The position numbers and the translations under genes were made by a program. Below the pieces are notes generated by a model. It did not search any database and was not told the origin of the DNA. It was given only the letters and a program-made list of their open reading frames with translations. This document shows, in pieces, positions 37,609 through 47,390 of a DNA stretch of 64,000 nt. This stretch comes from Marinifilum flexuosum (GTDB lineage Bacteria; Bacteroidota; Bacteroidia; Bacteroidales; Marinifilaceae), in contig NZ_RAPQ01000008.1 of NCBI RefSeq assembly GCF_003610555.1, positions 2,100,490 to 2,164,489 of the forward strand, given 5' to 3'. Numbering within the stretch: position 1 is the first letter of the stretch; the number at the start of each line of letters is the position of its first letter.

Positions 37609-40137
37609 TTAGTTCTCCTTTGATACAATATCTTTGAATGTATATTGATATTCTTCGTTGTAGAATTTTAGATATAGTTTCCTGTAGTGCTCAAATGTTT
37701 CTATTGCCAAGCTATGCTTTCCTTGCGATGCCAACAAATGACACTTTGTTTTTAGAGCAGTTTCATTCATCTGATCAAATTGGAATATTACATTAGATAT
37801 GGCAAGACTAATTACTTTGTCAAGATTTTCATCTTTAAGGATCTCTTCCAAAGTGCTTACAATCAATCCTGTATTTGAATCTTTGAATGAATCTAACCAT
37901 TCCGGGAAGATGTCTTGAAGCATTGAACCTCTTTGAAGAATAATGATGATTTCAGCTATATTTTCAATATTGCCTTGTTCTCGTATCAGTTTTATTTCAT
38001 TTCGAACATGCTCTAAATCGCAAAAAATATTTTCAGGAAGAACGATTTTCCAATAATTGTTATCAAAAACAACTTCAGTCCCTGGTAAATCCTCAAGAAT
38101 ACCTCTCAGTTTTTTGATGTTAACACCTCTGTTGTTTTTTGCGTTGCTTTCCGATTTATCAGGCCATAAATATTCTTGTATTCTTTTGGATGATATTCCT
38201 TTTCCTTCATTAATAGTATTTAAAAGGATTAAGAGAAATAGTTCTTTTAGGGTAGGACTAAATCTATAGGTAATATCTTTTCCTTTGTTATCAAAAACCT
38301 GAAAACCTCCAAATAAGATAATGGCATTTTGCTTTGGAGCTTCATAATCAGATATTGGAGCTTCAAATATTTCTGTTGAAGTGTAAGTTGTTTGTATTTC
38401 AGTTGTTCTACGATCCTTTTTAACTTTCCTGACTATAAATAATCCTAGAAGAATGATACAAATAACAAGTAAAGAGTAAAATATTTTAACCGAGAGAGGT
38501 AATCCTACTCCGTTAATATCAAAATTGTCTTTGTTTCCTGGTTCGTAACTGATTGTATAAATATTAACCTCATGGCTCAAATCTTCTTTTTTATGAGAGG
38601 TAATTGCGATGAGTTTATTTTCACTATTCCAGTAGTAAAGGTCAGCAAAAGAATCAATATCGAGGAAATTATACGGGATACTATCACCTATAAATGCAAT
38701 TCCTGCCTCGTTTATAAACCCTTTAATGGCTCTTAAATAAGTGTTTTGTTTTGTTGATGAAAACATTAAAGTATAGAAACTACTATCATTGGCAGTAACT
38801 TTCATACTATTGACCGGTAAATACTGAAATTGGTCGTCACATTTGTAGTCCCATAAGTGGGTTATTTCTTGATTTTTGAAATCAATTTTATGCAAATCGT
38901 AATAGAACTCTTTTCCTAAAATTTGCTTGCCCATAGAATTTCCCAGGCCACCAAAAATGTAGTAACAGTTTGAGTTTTTTCCAGACTGTCCTAAAGAAGC
39001 AAGATACCTTGGCCTTATTGTATCTCCTGAAAAGTTTAATTTATCCCAATTATTGGTTTCTGTATTAAATGATAAGATATCATTGAAATAAGAATAATAG
39101 CCATATCCACATACAGTGGTGATGTTTTTAGTTTCAGGATGAAGTAATTTGTTGTGATGCCACAGTTTAGGAGTGTCATCCTCAGTAGACTCTTTTTTGT
39201 TGTTCCATGAATTATTAATCGAATCATAGGAGGAAATCAAGTTCTGGTTATAACTGTAAGTAGTTATATTTCCATTCTTGTTATAAATAATTTGCTGTGC
39301 TTTTTCAAAACAAGGAAAACCATCAACTTTTTTATTTATAACCGATAGAGTTTTTGTTAACGGATCAAAACTTTGTATTGTACCATCCATGAATATGAAC
39401 TTGATTTGCTCACTTTTCTTGTCGTACAATAAGGAAGGCAATGAAGAGAAATTTAAGCTTTCTATTTTTTCCCACTTATTGTGATAATCAATTACCCAAT
39501 CAGGATTGTAAACTTTAGCCGTTTTACTGGAAAGAATATCTTTTACCAGGAAATTATCTGTTTTTTTGAATGGCCATAAATGTCTGGGAGCTCCATCAAT
39601 TCTAATACTTAAATCTTTTATCGAAATAGAAGGCACTTCATCAATAAAGAATCCGTATTTATTGATTACACCCAATGATAATGCAAAATCAGAATTCTGA
39701 GGAAAATCAATATCTGACTGCAGTTTTTTGTCTGCAAATTGCAGATTAATTTTATTATTAATCGCATCTATATGTAGTTCAAAATCAATCCATCGGTTAT
39801 TTTGAATTTCTTCTTTATTTAGATCTAAATGGAATTTTGTTTCACGCTTATTGTGTATCACAAATAAGTCTGGCATTCGGTAGGTAACCTGAATTAGATT
39901 TTTATTATTGGCTTCTTTAAGTGAAAGGATTTCGCCATAGTGTGTTTCAGATTCTCGAAAAGATAAATTAAAATGAATTGTAAAGTTATTGGTATAGGAA
40001 ATATTGCCATTGTGTGTAATATCAATGCCAGTTCGATTTTCTTTATTTACTTCATTAGATTTAAAATATACTCCATGATCTGCAAACAAATCAGGAATAA
40101 AAACTAACAGAAGAATTAAGCAATTGATTAATCGCAT
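37609..40137 (-). CDS. Membrane-spanning SARP-like regulator with LamG and kelch-type sensor
   Basis: 842 residues. After a signal peptide (cleaved near LFADHG) comes a LamG/concanavalin-like domain (about 20-170). A kelch-type beta-propeller follows (about 195-540; YYIFGGLGNSMGKQ, FNTETNNWDKL). One membrane helix spans 550-569. The cytoplasmic part has a winged helix (about 609-700; FSPTLKELFLLIL, ISSKRIQEYLWPDKSESNAKNNRGVNIKKLRGIL), followed by a helical BTAD-like domain to the end. This order resembles SARP activators fused to an outside glycan sensor. It is divergent from susC, whose promoter has 11-bp-spaced repeats as SARPs use. It replaces the hybrid two-component or SusR regulators usual in PULs. 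Ligand and target are inferred. Confidence 0.8.
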   Translation of the reverse strand: MRLINCLILLLVFIPDLFADHGVYFKSNEVNKENRTGIDITHNGNISYTNNFTIHFNLSFRESETHYGEILSLKEANNKNLIQVTYRMPDLFVIHNKRETKFHLDLNKEEIQNNRWIDFELHIDAINNKINLQFADKKLQSDIDFPQNSDFALSLGVINKYGFFIDEVPSISIKDLSIRIDGAPRHLWPFKKTDNFLVKDILSSKTAKVYNPDWVIDYHNKWEKIESLNFSSLPSLLYDKKSEQIKFIFMDGTIQSFDPLTKTLSVINKKVDGFPCFEKAQQIIYNKNGNITTYSYNQNLISSYDSINNSWNNKKESTEDDTPKLWHHNKLLHPETKNITTVCGYGYYSYFNDILSFNTETNNWDKLNFSGDTIRPRYLASLGQSGKNSNCYYIFGGLGNSMGKQILGKEFYYDLHKIDFKNQEITHLWDYKCDDQFQYLPVNSMKVTANDSSFYTLMFSSTKQNTYLRAIKGFINEAGIAFIGDSIPYNFLDIDSFADLYYWNSENKLIAITSHKKEDLSHEVNIYTISYEPGNKDNFDINGVGLPLSVKIFYSLLVICIILLGLFIVRKVKKDRRTTEIQTTYTSTEIFEAPISDYEAPKQNAIILFGGFQVFDNKGKDITYRFSPTLKELFLLILLNTINEGKGISSKRIQEYLWPDKSESNAKNNRGVNIKKLRGILEDLPGTEVVFDNNYWKIVLPENIFCDLEHVRNEIKLIREQGNIENIAEIIIILQRGSMLQDIFPEWLDSFKDSNTGLIVSTLEEILKDENLDKVISLAISNVIFQFDQMNETALKTKCHLLASQGKHSLAIETFEHYRKLYLKFYNEEYQYTFKDIVSKEN

Positions 40138-40532
40138 TATTTTATATGAGAGAGTTGGTTAATAATTAAAATCTTTTGTGAAAATCAAAGATATTCAAAT
40201 CTTATTATAGAATGAAGAAAGATGTTATAAAAAACTTGTAGAAGGGCCAATTTATAAGGTAATTTACGGTACTCTTACAAGCTTAAATTCACTTTAAATT
40301 TCATCTGCTGAATAATGTTGAGAATGGAGTAATTCAATTTTTCATCTCAAAAAAAAGTGAATTAGAATTAATAGATATAACATCCAGATAATCAATATCA
40401 AACAGACTGGTTAATGTATTTGATTTGGTGATTAATTCAATATTAATCGTGAATTAATACGTTTGCGCTAATATTGGCCTCAGAAAATTTCACATGATTT
40501 TGTGTTCATTGTATAATTAATATTTACTAACT
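40138..40532. other. Intergenic control region between regulator and susC
   Basis: 395 bp, no gene. On the minus strand TATCTTTG (40193-40186) is a good -7 box for the regulator gene. The right half carries the heptamer repeats and -7 candidates of susC (listed separately). The middle is AT-rich with no clear structure. Confidence 0.55.
40431..40476 (+). promoter_or_regulatory. susC promoter with three 11-bp-spaced heptamers
   Basis: ATTAAT repeats begin at 40431, 40442 and 40453 (ATTAATT, ATTAATC, ATTAATA), exactly 11 bp apart. TACGTTTG (40458-40465, perfect -7 box) begins 9 nt after the second heptamer, and TAATATTG (40469-40476, one mismatch) 9 nt after the third. No -33 TTTG is seen at the right distance, as expected for an activator-dependent promoter. 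SARP activators use heptamers with 11-bp period about 8 bp from the -10 box. Confidence 0.6.
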
Positions 40533-43500
40533 ATGAAGAAATGCTATTTAAGTAATCTTCATTCCATCTTAACTAACCCATTAAGTTTTGGAAGGAAGAT
40601 TAGCAGTTTAGCCTTGCTTGTTGCAGTATTAAGCTCTCCATTTGCTGCAAATGCAAACGTTAACAGTCTATCTGAAGACAATTCAGCGGTAGCTGTGCAA
40701 AAAATTGTTACAGGTACGGTAACTGAAGAGTCAGGAGTGTCATTACCTGGAGTGTCTGTTGTTGTAAAGGGTACAACAGTTGGTACGGTAACTGATATTG
40801 ATGGTAAATTTCAAATTGCTGTCGACGAATCAAGTGTATTGGTTTTTAGTTTTGTTGGGATGACAACTCAGGAAATTACAGTAGGTTCTCAATCTGTAAT
40901 TGATGTTGTTATGGCGGCAGATGCTTTACAAGTTGATGAAGTTGTAGTAACTGCTTTAGGTATTAAAAGAGAAAAGAAAGCTCTTGGTTATGCGGTTCAG
41001 GATGTAAAAGCTGAAGATTTGACCAAAGCGGGTGACGGTGATCTTGTAAGCTCTTTACAAGGAAAAGTAGCCGGTGTACAAATCAATCAAACCGGAGGTG
41101 GTGTTGGTGGTTCTTCCAGAATTGATATTCGTGGGGTAAGCTCACTTGTAGGAAATAATGAGCCATTGTGGATTGTTGACGGTGTACCATTTGATAATGG
41201 AAATTCAAATGATGGTTCTGTTTGGGGAGGTACTTCAAGAGCCGGTGGTGCTTTTGATTTAAATCCTGATGACATTGAATCTGTTTCTGTACTAAAAGGT
41301 GCCAATGCTGCTGCTCTTTATGGAGAGCGTGGTGGTAATGGTGTAATTTTGGTAACTACCAAGAAAGGAAAACGCAATAAAGGTTTAGGTATTAGTTATT
41401 CAGGTAGTATGACGCTTTCCGAAGCAGCATACATGTTGGATCTTCAGGATAAATTTGGACAAGGTATCAATGGAGAATACTATACTACTGAAACTGCATC
41501 TTGGGGACCTGAGATGAAAGGTCAGCAAGTTGAATCATGGACCGGTGAAATGATTCCTTTTGAAGACCAGGGGAACTTGTTAAAAGATTTTACCAGAACT
41601 GGTATAGCTCACAAACACAACGTATCTTTTTCTGGCGGTAATGATGATGGATCTTTCAGAATGTCTTTGGGAAAAGATATCATTAATGGAATCTACGACA
41701 ACCACAAGGTTGAGAAAACAACATTCGATTTGCGTGCTGATTATGACATTAACTCATGGTTGAATGTTGAAAGTAAGTTGTCTTTCTTCCTAACAGAAGG
41801 AGAGCAGAGGCCAGAGGTAGGAAACTACAGCTATGTAAGCTATTTCAATACAATGCCTCGAAATATTAGACCTAGTGATTTGAAACCAGGTTACGATATT
41901 ATTGCAGGAAAGCATGTAGAGAAGATCTATTCGGATGCCAGCCCTGGTAATCGAAACCCATACTTTTTGCAGGAGCAATATGTGAACAATGATAAGAAGA
42001 ACAGAACCTTTGGTTTTATTGCTGCCAATGTAAAACTTACATCAGACTTAAAAGCTAAGTTTAAGTATGGTATGGATTTTTTCCAGTTCTCATCATTAGA
42101 TGGTTACCAGTATGCTGATAACATCAATCCAAATCGTCCTGATTATAATCCAACACAGTCAAACTTTAAGGAAGAAAACTACGAGTTCCTGTTGTCTTAT
42201 AATAAGGATTTGAACGAAGATTTTACCATTAGCTTAAATGTGGGTGCAAATACCATGAAGCGTCATTTCAAACAGTTAAGATCTTTCTCAGGTAAATTGT
42301 CTTCTGAAGATGATTTCTATTTGGGTGCAGGGTCAAACATTAAGGCTGTTGAAAGTATTACAGAGTCTGAAGTAAGATCGATGTACGGATTTGGTCAGGT
42401 AGCTTATAAAAACATGATCTTCCTTGATTTTACTGCTCGTAATGATTGGTCTTCAACATTAACATCTGCTGATACAGAATTTGACAATTCTTATTTCTAT
42501 CCATCTGTAAGTTTAAGTGCTCTGTTATCAGAGATGTTTGAATTGCCGAAATTTGTTTCTTACGCAAAGGTAAGAGGATCTTTGGCACAGGTGGGTAAAG
42601 CTGCTGATCCATATCAAACCAGTCAGACCTATAAAATTGAAAGTGGAGACTTTGATCTTTCGAAAGGAAAAGTGCCGGATGTATTGGTAAACAAAGATTT
42701 AAAACCTGAGATTTCTACTTCATGGGAAATTGGTACAGATATCCGTTTGTTCAGTAACAGAATTGGTTTAGATTTCACTTACTACCAAGAAGATACTAAG
42801 AACCAGATTTTGAAGCTGTCTACTGACCAAACAACTGGATACCCATACCGATTAATCAATGCAGGTTTGATTCGTAACAAAGGGGTTGAGGTAATGTTGA
42901 CAACTGTTCCTGTTAAAACAGAAGACTTTAAGTTGACTGTAGGTTTCAATTTTGCGAAAAACAAAGGAACATTAGAGGAGCTTTACGAAGATATGCCTGT
43001 TTACAAGTTTGATGACAACGAAGGCTTTGTTGGATTGCCAGGTAAGAGATTGGGTATCATCAGAGGATCAAAATATGACAGAAACGAAAATGGCGATATC
43101 ATTGTTGATAACAATGGTTTGATGAAATTATCGAATGAAGAGCATAACATTCTTGGAAATGTTCAGGCAGATTGGACCGGAGCAATCAACTTGAATGCTG
43201 AGTATAAAGGGTTCTACTTGTCAGCATTGGTATCGATTCAGCAAGGTGGAGACATTCTATCTACCTCTGAACAAGCTGCTGTTTCTGCTGGTACTGCAAA
43301 GCGTACTCTTGAGAATAACAGAATGGCATTATTTGTTGATGGTGTAACTGTAGATGGTGGTGCCAACAATGTAATGATTTCTGCCCAGGATTATTGGAGA
43401 AAAGTAGCACAGGCTGATGAGGAGTTCATTTACGATGCTTCACATATCAAGCTAAAAGAACTTGCTATTGGATACAACTTACCAAAGACTATTTTGAATA

Positions 43501-43694
43501 AAATTCCAAATAATCCAATTCAATCGGCCAAGGTTTCTTTGATCGGACGTAACCTATTTTACTTCCACAAGAATACACCAGGAACAGTACCTGATGCCAG
43601 TGCTTACAGCTCTAGTTTCGTAGCACAAGCTTATGATTTTGCTCCGGTACCATCTGTTCGTACTTATGGATTTTCACTTAATCTTGGTTTTTAA
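40533..43694 (+). CDS. SusC-family TonB-dependent glycan transporter
   Basis: 1053 residues. A long signal peptide ends near AANANVN. A carboxypeptidase-D regulatory-like domain follows (VTGTVTEESGVSLPGVSVVVKG, about 58-135), then a TonB-box-like VDEVVVTALG, the plug domain (about 150-260) and a large beta-barrel ending in YGFSLNLGF. It imports oligosaccharides across the outer membrane using TonB energy. It is followed at 18 bp by its SusD partner and then a surface glycan-binding lipoprotein. Context suggests freed N-glycans as cargo. Confidence 0.97.
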   Translation: MKKCYLSNLHSILTNPLSFGRKISSLALLVAVLSSPFAANANVNSLSEDNSAVAVQKIVTGTVTEESGVSLPGVSVVVKGTTVGTVTDIDGKFQIAVDESSVLVFSFVGMTTQEITVGSQSVIDVVMAADALQVDEVVVTALGIKREKKALGYAVQDVKAEDLTKAGDGDLVSSLQGKVAGVQINQTGGGVGGSSRIDIRGVSSLVGNNEPLWIVDGVPFDNGNSNDGSVWGGTSRAGGAFDLNPDDIESVSVLKGANAAALYGERGGNGVILVTTKKGKRNKGLGISYSGSMTLSEAAYMLDLQDKFGQGINGEYYTTETASWGPEMKGQQVESWTGEMIPFEDQGNLLKDFTRTGIAHKHNVSFSGGNDDGSFRMSLGKDIINGIYDNHKVEKTTFDLRADYDINSWLNVESKLSFFLTEGEQRPEVGNYSYVSYFNTMPRNIRPSDLKPGYDIIAGKHVEKIYSDASPGNRNPYFLQEQYVNNDKKNRTFGFIAANVKLTSDLKAKFKYGMDFFQFSSLDGYQYADNINPNRPDYNPTQSNFKEENYEFLLSYNKDLNEDFTISLNVGANTMKRHFKQLRSFSGKLSSEDDFYLGAGSNIKAVESITESEVRSMYGFGQVAYKNMIFLDFTARNDWSSTLTSADTEFDNSYFYPSVSLSALLSEMFELPKFVSYAKVRGSLAQVGKAADPYQTSQTYKIESGDFDLSKGKVPDVLVNKDLKPEISTSWEIGTDIRLFSNRIGLDFTYYQEDTKNQILKLSTDQTTGYPYRLINAGLIRNKGVEVMLTTVPVKTEDFKLTVGFNFAKNKGTLEELYEDMPVYKFDDNEGFVGLPGKRLGIIRGSKYDRNENGDIIVDNNGLMKLSNEEHNILGNVQADWTGAINLNAEYKGFYLSALVSIQQGGDILSTSEQAAVSAGTAKRTLENNRMALFVDGVTVDGGANNVMISAQDYWRKVAQADEEFIYDASHIKLKELAIGYNLPKTILNKIPNNPIQSAKVSLIGRNLFYFHKNTPGTVPDASAYSSSFVAQAYDFAPVPSVRTYGFSLNLGF

Positions 43695-43712
43695 TTGCAA
43701 AAGAAGAACAAC

Positions 43713-45284
43713 ATGAAATTTAATAATTATATATACGCATTGCTTGGAATACTGCTGTTTAGCCAAGCTTGTTCCGATGATTTTGGAGATATGAATGTTC
43801 CTTCGGATTCAGCAACTCAAGTTGAACCAAGATTCTTTCTTCATGATATGCAAATGGAGGTATTTGCTAACTATCAGCGAAATGTAAATTTATATCCTGA
43901 TTTATACTCTCAATACTGGGCCAATACGGTTTCAGGATTTGGATCAGCTCGTTACGAATATGTTGATGGATGGATTGGAAACCAGTGGAAAGAATTCTAT
44001 ACCCGTCAATTGCCTAAATCAATAGCAATTAGCGATACATATGGTGAAGATCCATATTATGTTGATGCCATTGCCATCAAAGAGATTTGGATATGTTACT
44101 ACTGGTCAAGAATGACTGATTCATATGGTGATATTCCTTATTTTGGTGTTGGAAAAGGGGAATCTGTAGCCTATAATCCACAAAGTGAAGTGTACGCTGA
44201 TTTGTTCAAGCGATTGGATAATGCCGTTAATAGCATTACTGGAGATGCTGCTCAATATAGGTATTCAGATGGATATGATTTGATCTATGATGGAGATGCC
44301 TTGCAATGGAGAAAGTTTGGTAACTCACTTCGTTTGAGATTGGCGATGCGAATTTCCAATGTCGATCCTGAAAAAGCGAAAACAGAAGCGTTGGCAGCAA
44401 TCAACGGACCTGGTGGAGTTTTTGAATCAAATGCAGATGTTGTGAAAGTTCCAATGTGGAGCAAAGGATGGAACGATTATTTGCACCAAATGGGATGGAG
44501 TTGGAACAACATTCGCATGTCGAAAACTATGTCTGATTATCTGTACAATACATCATCCGTTGGTGAAGATCCAAGAACACCAAAATGGTTTACTTACCAA
44601 AGAACGGTAGATGATAAGAAAGTTGGCCAGACAAAAGAGCAGGTTGGCAAAGAAAAATACTTTGGACTGGAGAATGGATTTAATACGGTTCCAGCAAAAG
44701 TGAAAGAGGATTTTGCAGCCATTAATTTAACTGGTGGTTATATCGATTTTGTTGGTGATGGTGGAGAACACAAGATGTATTGTCCTGTAATGTTCTTTTC
44801 TGAAGTACAATTCTTAAAGGCAGAAGCAGCATTGAGAGGCTGGATTAGCGAAGATGCAAATGCTTTGTATTTAAGTGGTGTTCAGGCTTCAATGGACTAT
44901 GTTGGTGTTGCTTCTTCAGATGCAACTGATTACATCAATGGTTTGTCAAATTTGGGTGGTTCAAATGAAGAACAGTTAAAGCAAATCATTACTCAAAAAT
45001 GGATTGCCAACTTCCCTAACGGAGTTGAAGGATGGGCTGATTTTAGAAGAACTGATTATCCGGACATTACTTTACCAAAAGATGGTGTTAGTGGAAGTTC
45101 AACTGTGGACGCTGGCAGTTGGGTAAAACGTATTCGTTACCCAAACAATCAGCACGAGCAAAATAGTGCCAATATTCCATCTTCAATGAATACCAAAGAT
45201 ACGGATAAAATGGGCATTCGTGTTTGGTGGGATACTGCTAACACTAAGGATAAAGTTGGTGGTTTAATGAGTAGCAATTTCTAA
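43713..45284 (+). CDS. SusD-family glycan-binding lipoprotein (SusD-like_2)
   Basis: 523 residues from the ATG at 43713; the TTG at 43695 sits on the susC stop and is not needed. The lipoprotein signal is LLFSQACSDDFGDM, with acidic residues after the cysteine that direct surface export in Bacteroidota. The body matches the SusD-like_2 type: YWSRMTDSYGDIPY, QWRKFGNSLRLRLAMRI, and a C-terminal FPNGVEGWADFRRT. It forms the lid of the SusC channel and hands over oligosaccharides. It is second in the susC-susD-SGBP operon. Confidence 0.95.
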   Translation: MKFNNYIYALLGILLFSQACSDDFGDMNVPSDSATQVEPRFFLHDMQMEVFANYQRNVNLYPDLYSQYWANTVSGFGSARYEYVDGWIGNQWKEFYTRQLPKSIAISDTYGEDPYYVDAIAIKEIWICYYWSRMTDSYGDIPYFGVGKGESVAYNPQSEVYADLFKRLDNAVNSITGDAAQYRYSDGYDLIYDGDALQWRKFGNSLRLRLAMRISNVDPEKAKTEALAAINGPGGVFESNADVVKVPMWSKGWNDYLHQMGWSWNNIRMSKTMSDYLYNTSSVGEDPRTPKWFTYQRTVDDKKVGQTKEQVGKEKYFGLENGFNTVPAKVKEDFAAINLTGGYIDFVGDGGEHKMYCPVMFFSEVQFLKAEAALRGWISEDANALYLSGVQASMDYVGVASSDATDYINGLSNLGGSNEEQLKQIITQKWIANFPNGVEGWADFRRTDYPDITLPKDGVSGSSTVDAGSWVKRIRYPNNQHEQNSANIPSSMNTKDTDKMGIRVWWDTANTKDKVGGLMSSNF

Positions 45285-45304
45285 TAACTCAAAATCTTTA
45301 AGAA

Positions 45305-47170
45305 ATGAAAGCAATTAAATTAAATATAAAAATGTTGTCGTACCTGGCTGCTTTCCTTATGGTGTTTGCCTTTGCAGCTTGTGATGATGACGATAATGGA
45401 GGTGGAAATTACGAAACCGCTTCATTAGATGCTTTAATTACTGAGGCAGAAAGCTTAATCGCAAATAGCGAGGAAGGAATTAGCCCGGGAGACTACAAGC
45501 CTGGCTCTAAGGTAGAACTTCAGGAGGTTATCAATTGGGTGAACTGGGCCGTTGAGCGCGCAGATTCTCAGGATGACATCGTTGATGCAGCGAATAAACT
45601 TCAAATTTATATCAATAAATTCAAAGGTAATATTGTACAACTAGCAGTACCGATTATCGATCAGACCAATGATACTTATATCAAGATCTCCGATAATATC
45701 TTACCGGTATTTGCTAAGAGTTTTACCATCGAAACTAAGATCTATGTAGTTGATTTAGCTCAAAAGGGATATTCAAACAACATTTTCGCAACTGAGCAAT
45801 CAGGTCCTGATAGTGGTTTTGTGATCCGTTACTTCAGCGATGGTAACATCCACTTGAATGTAGGTAACGGTAGCGGATGGGATCAGGTTGAGACCGGAGC
45901 AGGAACCATGAAAGCAGGAGAATGGATGCATGTTGCATTTGTAAATGAAATTTCTAGCCAGAAGCTTTACATTAATGGTGTTGAAGTGGCTGCTCAAACT
46001 AAAACATACTCACCAGCTCCAGTAGCATCTTTCGTACTTGGAAATGGTCCAACCTGGACTGATCGTGTTATCAATGGTATGCTAAAGGATGTGAGAGTTT
46101 GGTCTACAGCAAGAACTGCTGATCAGATTGCAAGCAACCAGGATGCTACATTCGAAGGAACTGAGGAAGGTTTGGCAATGTATTTCCCATTCGATGCTGA
46201 TTTAGGAACTAACTTCAAGGATGTTACCGGAAATTATACTGCAACTTTTAAAGGTAGTGTATCATGGGCAGCAGATGGAATTCCACCAGTAATCGAGCTT
46301 AACTACGATGGATTGAATGCAGTAATTGCCGATGCTTCAGATCTTAAGAACAGCGTTGTTGAAGGTGAAAATGATGGTGACTATCCTGTTGGAACAATTG
46401 AATATTTACAATCATTGATAGACGAAGGTACAGCATTGTTGACAGCGGCTAAAAAGCAGGCTGAGTTAGATGAGAAAGCTGAATTCATTACAAGCAAACT
46501 TACTTTGGTTCAGGAAAATTTGGTAGCTGATGCAACTGGTGTTTATGTTGATCGTGATAATCCAAAAGCAATTGGTTTCAGAATTACACCTAACTACACT
46601 CCTCAAGGTGATTACACTGTAGAGTTTGATGTACGTGTGAAGTCATTGGGAATGTACGGAACAGGAGAATTCTTTAACAATGGTAACTACGGTATTTGGG
46701 TGTATGGTTACAAAGAGTTAACTGAAGAAGCATTATTGTCATCAGGTGGACTTTGGAACTTTACCAATGCAGGTAGTGGTTGGCAAGGACCAAAAGCTGA
46801 AGCTCTTTCAATCAAGTCTGGAGAGTGGCAGCATGTTGCTATCGTTCACGATAACACAGCAAGAACAACAACTTTATATGTTGATGGCGTAGAAAAAGGT
46901 GTTCAAACCGACATAGGAGCTCCTGAAGTTTCAGGTTGGGGAGAAATGTGGCTTGGAAACGGCTGGGGTAAAATGCATGGTTCTATCAAAGATTTCCGTC
47001 TTTGGGATGTTGCACGTGATGCTGTTGATTTAGATGCAGATATCGATGGTACTGAAGCTGGACTAAATGCTTACTTCCCACTAAATAAAGTTGGTGGTGT
47101 TAAGTTTAAAGATGTTACCGGTAACTATCATGGAGAGATGAGAGGAATCTCATGGAATGTTATTAAGTAA
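45305..47170 (+). CDS. Surface glycan-binding lipoprotein with two LamG-like domains
   Basis: 621 residues. The signal is lipoprotein type (AFAACDDDDNGG), with an acidic surface-export stretch. The layout is a helical FIVAR-like bundle (about 35-110), a LamG/concanavalin domain (about 125-280, GEWMHVAFVNEISSQKLYINGVEV), a second helical bundle (about 335-415) and a second LamG domain (about 420-615, GEWQHVAIVHDNTARTTTLYVDGVEK). No catalytic motif is seen. Its place after SusD and its domains suggest the SGBP of this locus. It ends the operon at a strong terminator. The glycan bound is inferred only. Confidence 0.85.
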   Translation: MKAIKLNIKMLSYLAAFLMVFAFAACDDDDNGGGNYETASLDALITEAESLIANSEEGISPGDYKPGSKVELQEVINWVNWAVERADSQDDIVDAANKLQIYINKFKGNIVQLAVPIIDQTNDTYIKISDNILPVFAKSFTIETKIYVVDLAQKGYSNNIFATEQSGPDSGFVIRYFSDGNIHLNVGNGSGWDQVETGAGTMKAGEWMHVAFVNEISSQKLYINGVEVAAQTKTYSPAPVASFVLGNGPTWTDRVINGMLKDVRVWSTARTADQIASNQDATFEGTEEGLAMYFPFDADLGTNFKDVTGNYTATFKGSVSWAADGIPPVIELNYDGLNAVIADASDLKNSVVEGENDGDYPVGTIEYLQSLIDEGTALLTAAKKQAELDEKAEFITSKLTLVQENLVADATGVYVDRDNPKAIGFRITPNYTPQGDYTVEFDVRVKSLGMYGTGEFFNNGNYGIWVYGYKELTEEALLSSGGLWNFTNAGSGWQGPKAEALSIKSGEWQHVAIVHDNTARTTTLYVDGVEKGVQTDIGAPEVSGWGEMWLGNGWGKMHGSIKDFRLWDVARDAVDLDADIDGTEAGLNAYFPLNKVGGVKFKDVTGNYHGEMRGISWNVIK

Positions 47171-47190
47171 TAATTACTTACAATTTATTT

Positions 47191-47214
47191 GGGAGCTGCT
47201 TTCCGGCAGCTCCC
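47191..47214 (+). terminator. Hairpin terminator of the susCD-SGBP operon
   Basis: Perfect 9-bp GC-rich stem GGGAGCTGC (47191-47199) with its complement at 47206-47214 and a 6-nt loop, 20 bp after the stop codon. The following sequence is AT-rich without a clean T run. Confidence 0.75.
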
Positions 47215-47320
47215 ATTATCAATATAACCTACGGGTAAAAAAAATCAGAATAATAGGTTTGCTTCTACCTAATATAAAAAGAAGGATTGTTTTGTAGCCT
47301 TTTCGCAAAAGGTATATTAA

Positions 47321-47388
47321 ATTAGAGAAATATTAGAGCGATAAGCTTATTATATATCAACCTTATTACTAAACCATATAGTAAAACC
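47321..47388 (+). promoter_or_regulatory. Control region of the glycosidase operon
   Basis: Two identical heptamers ATTAGAG at 47321-47327 and 47332-47338 are 11 bp apart. Further down, TTACTAAACC (47366-47375) is the exact complement of ten bases in the lacI operator region, and TAGTAAAAC (47379-47387) matches nine bases of the same region. The start codon of the first GH92 follows at 47391. Confidence 0.45.
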
Positions 47389-47390
47389 AA

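Noticed and set aside
43695-43712. TTG start of susD directly on the susC stop
   Set aside because: The ATG at 43713 begins a standard lipoprotein signal; the six extra residues are not needed.
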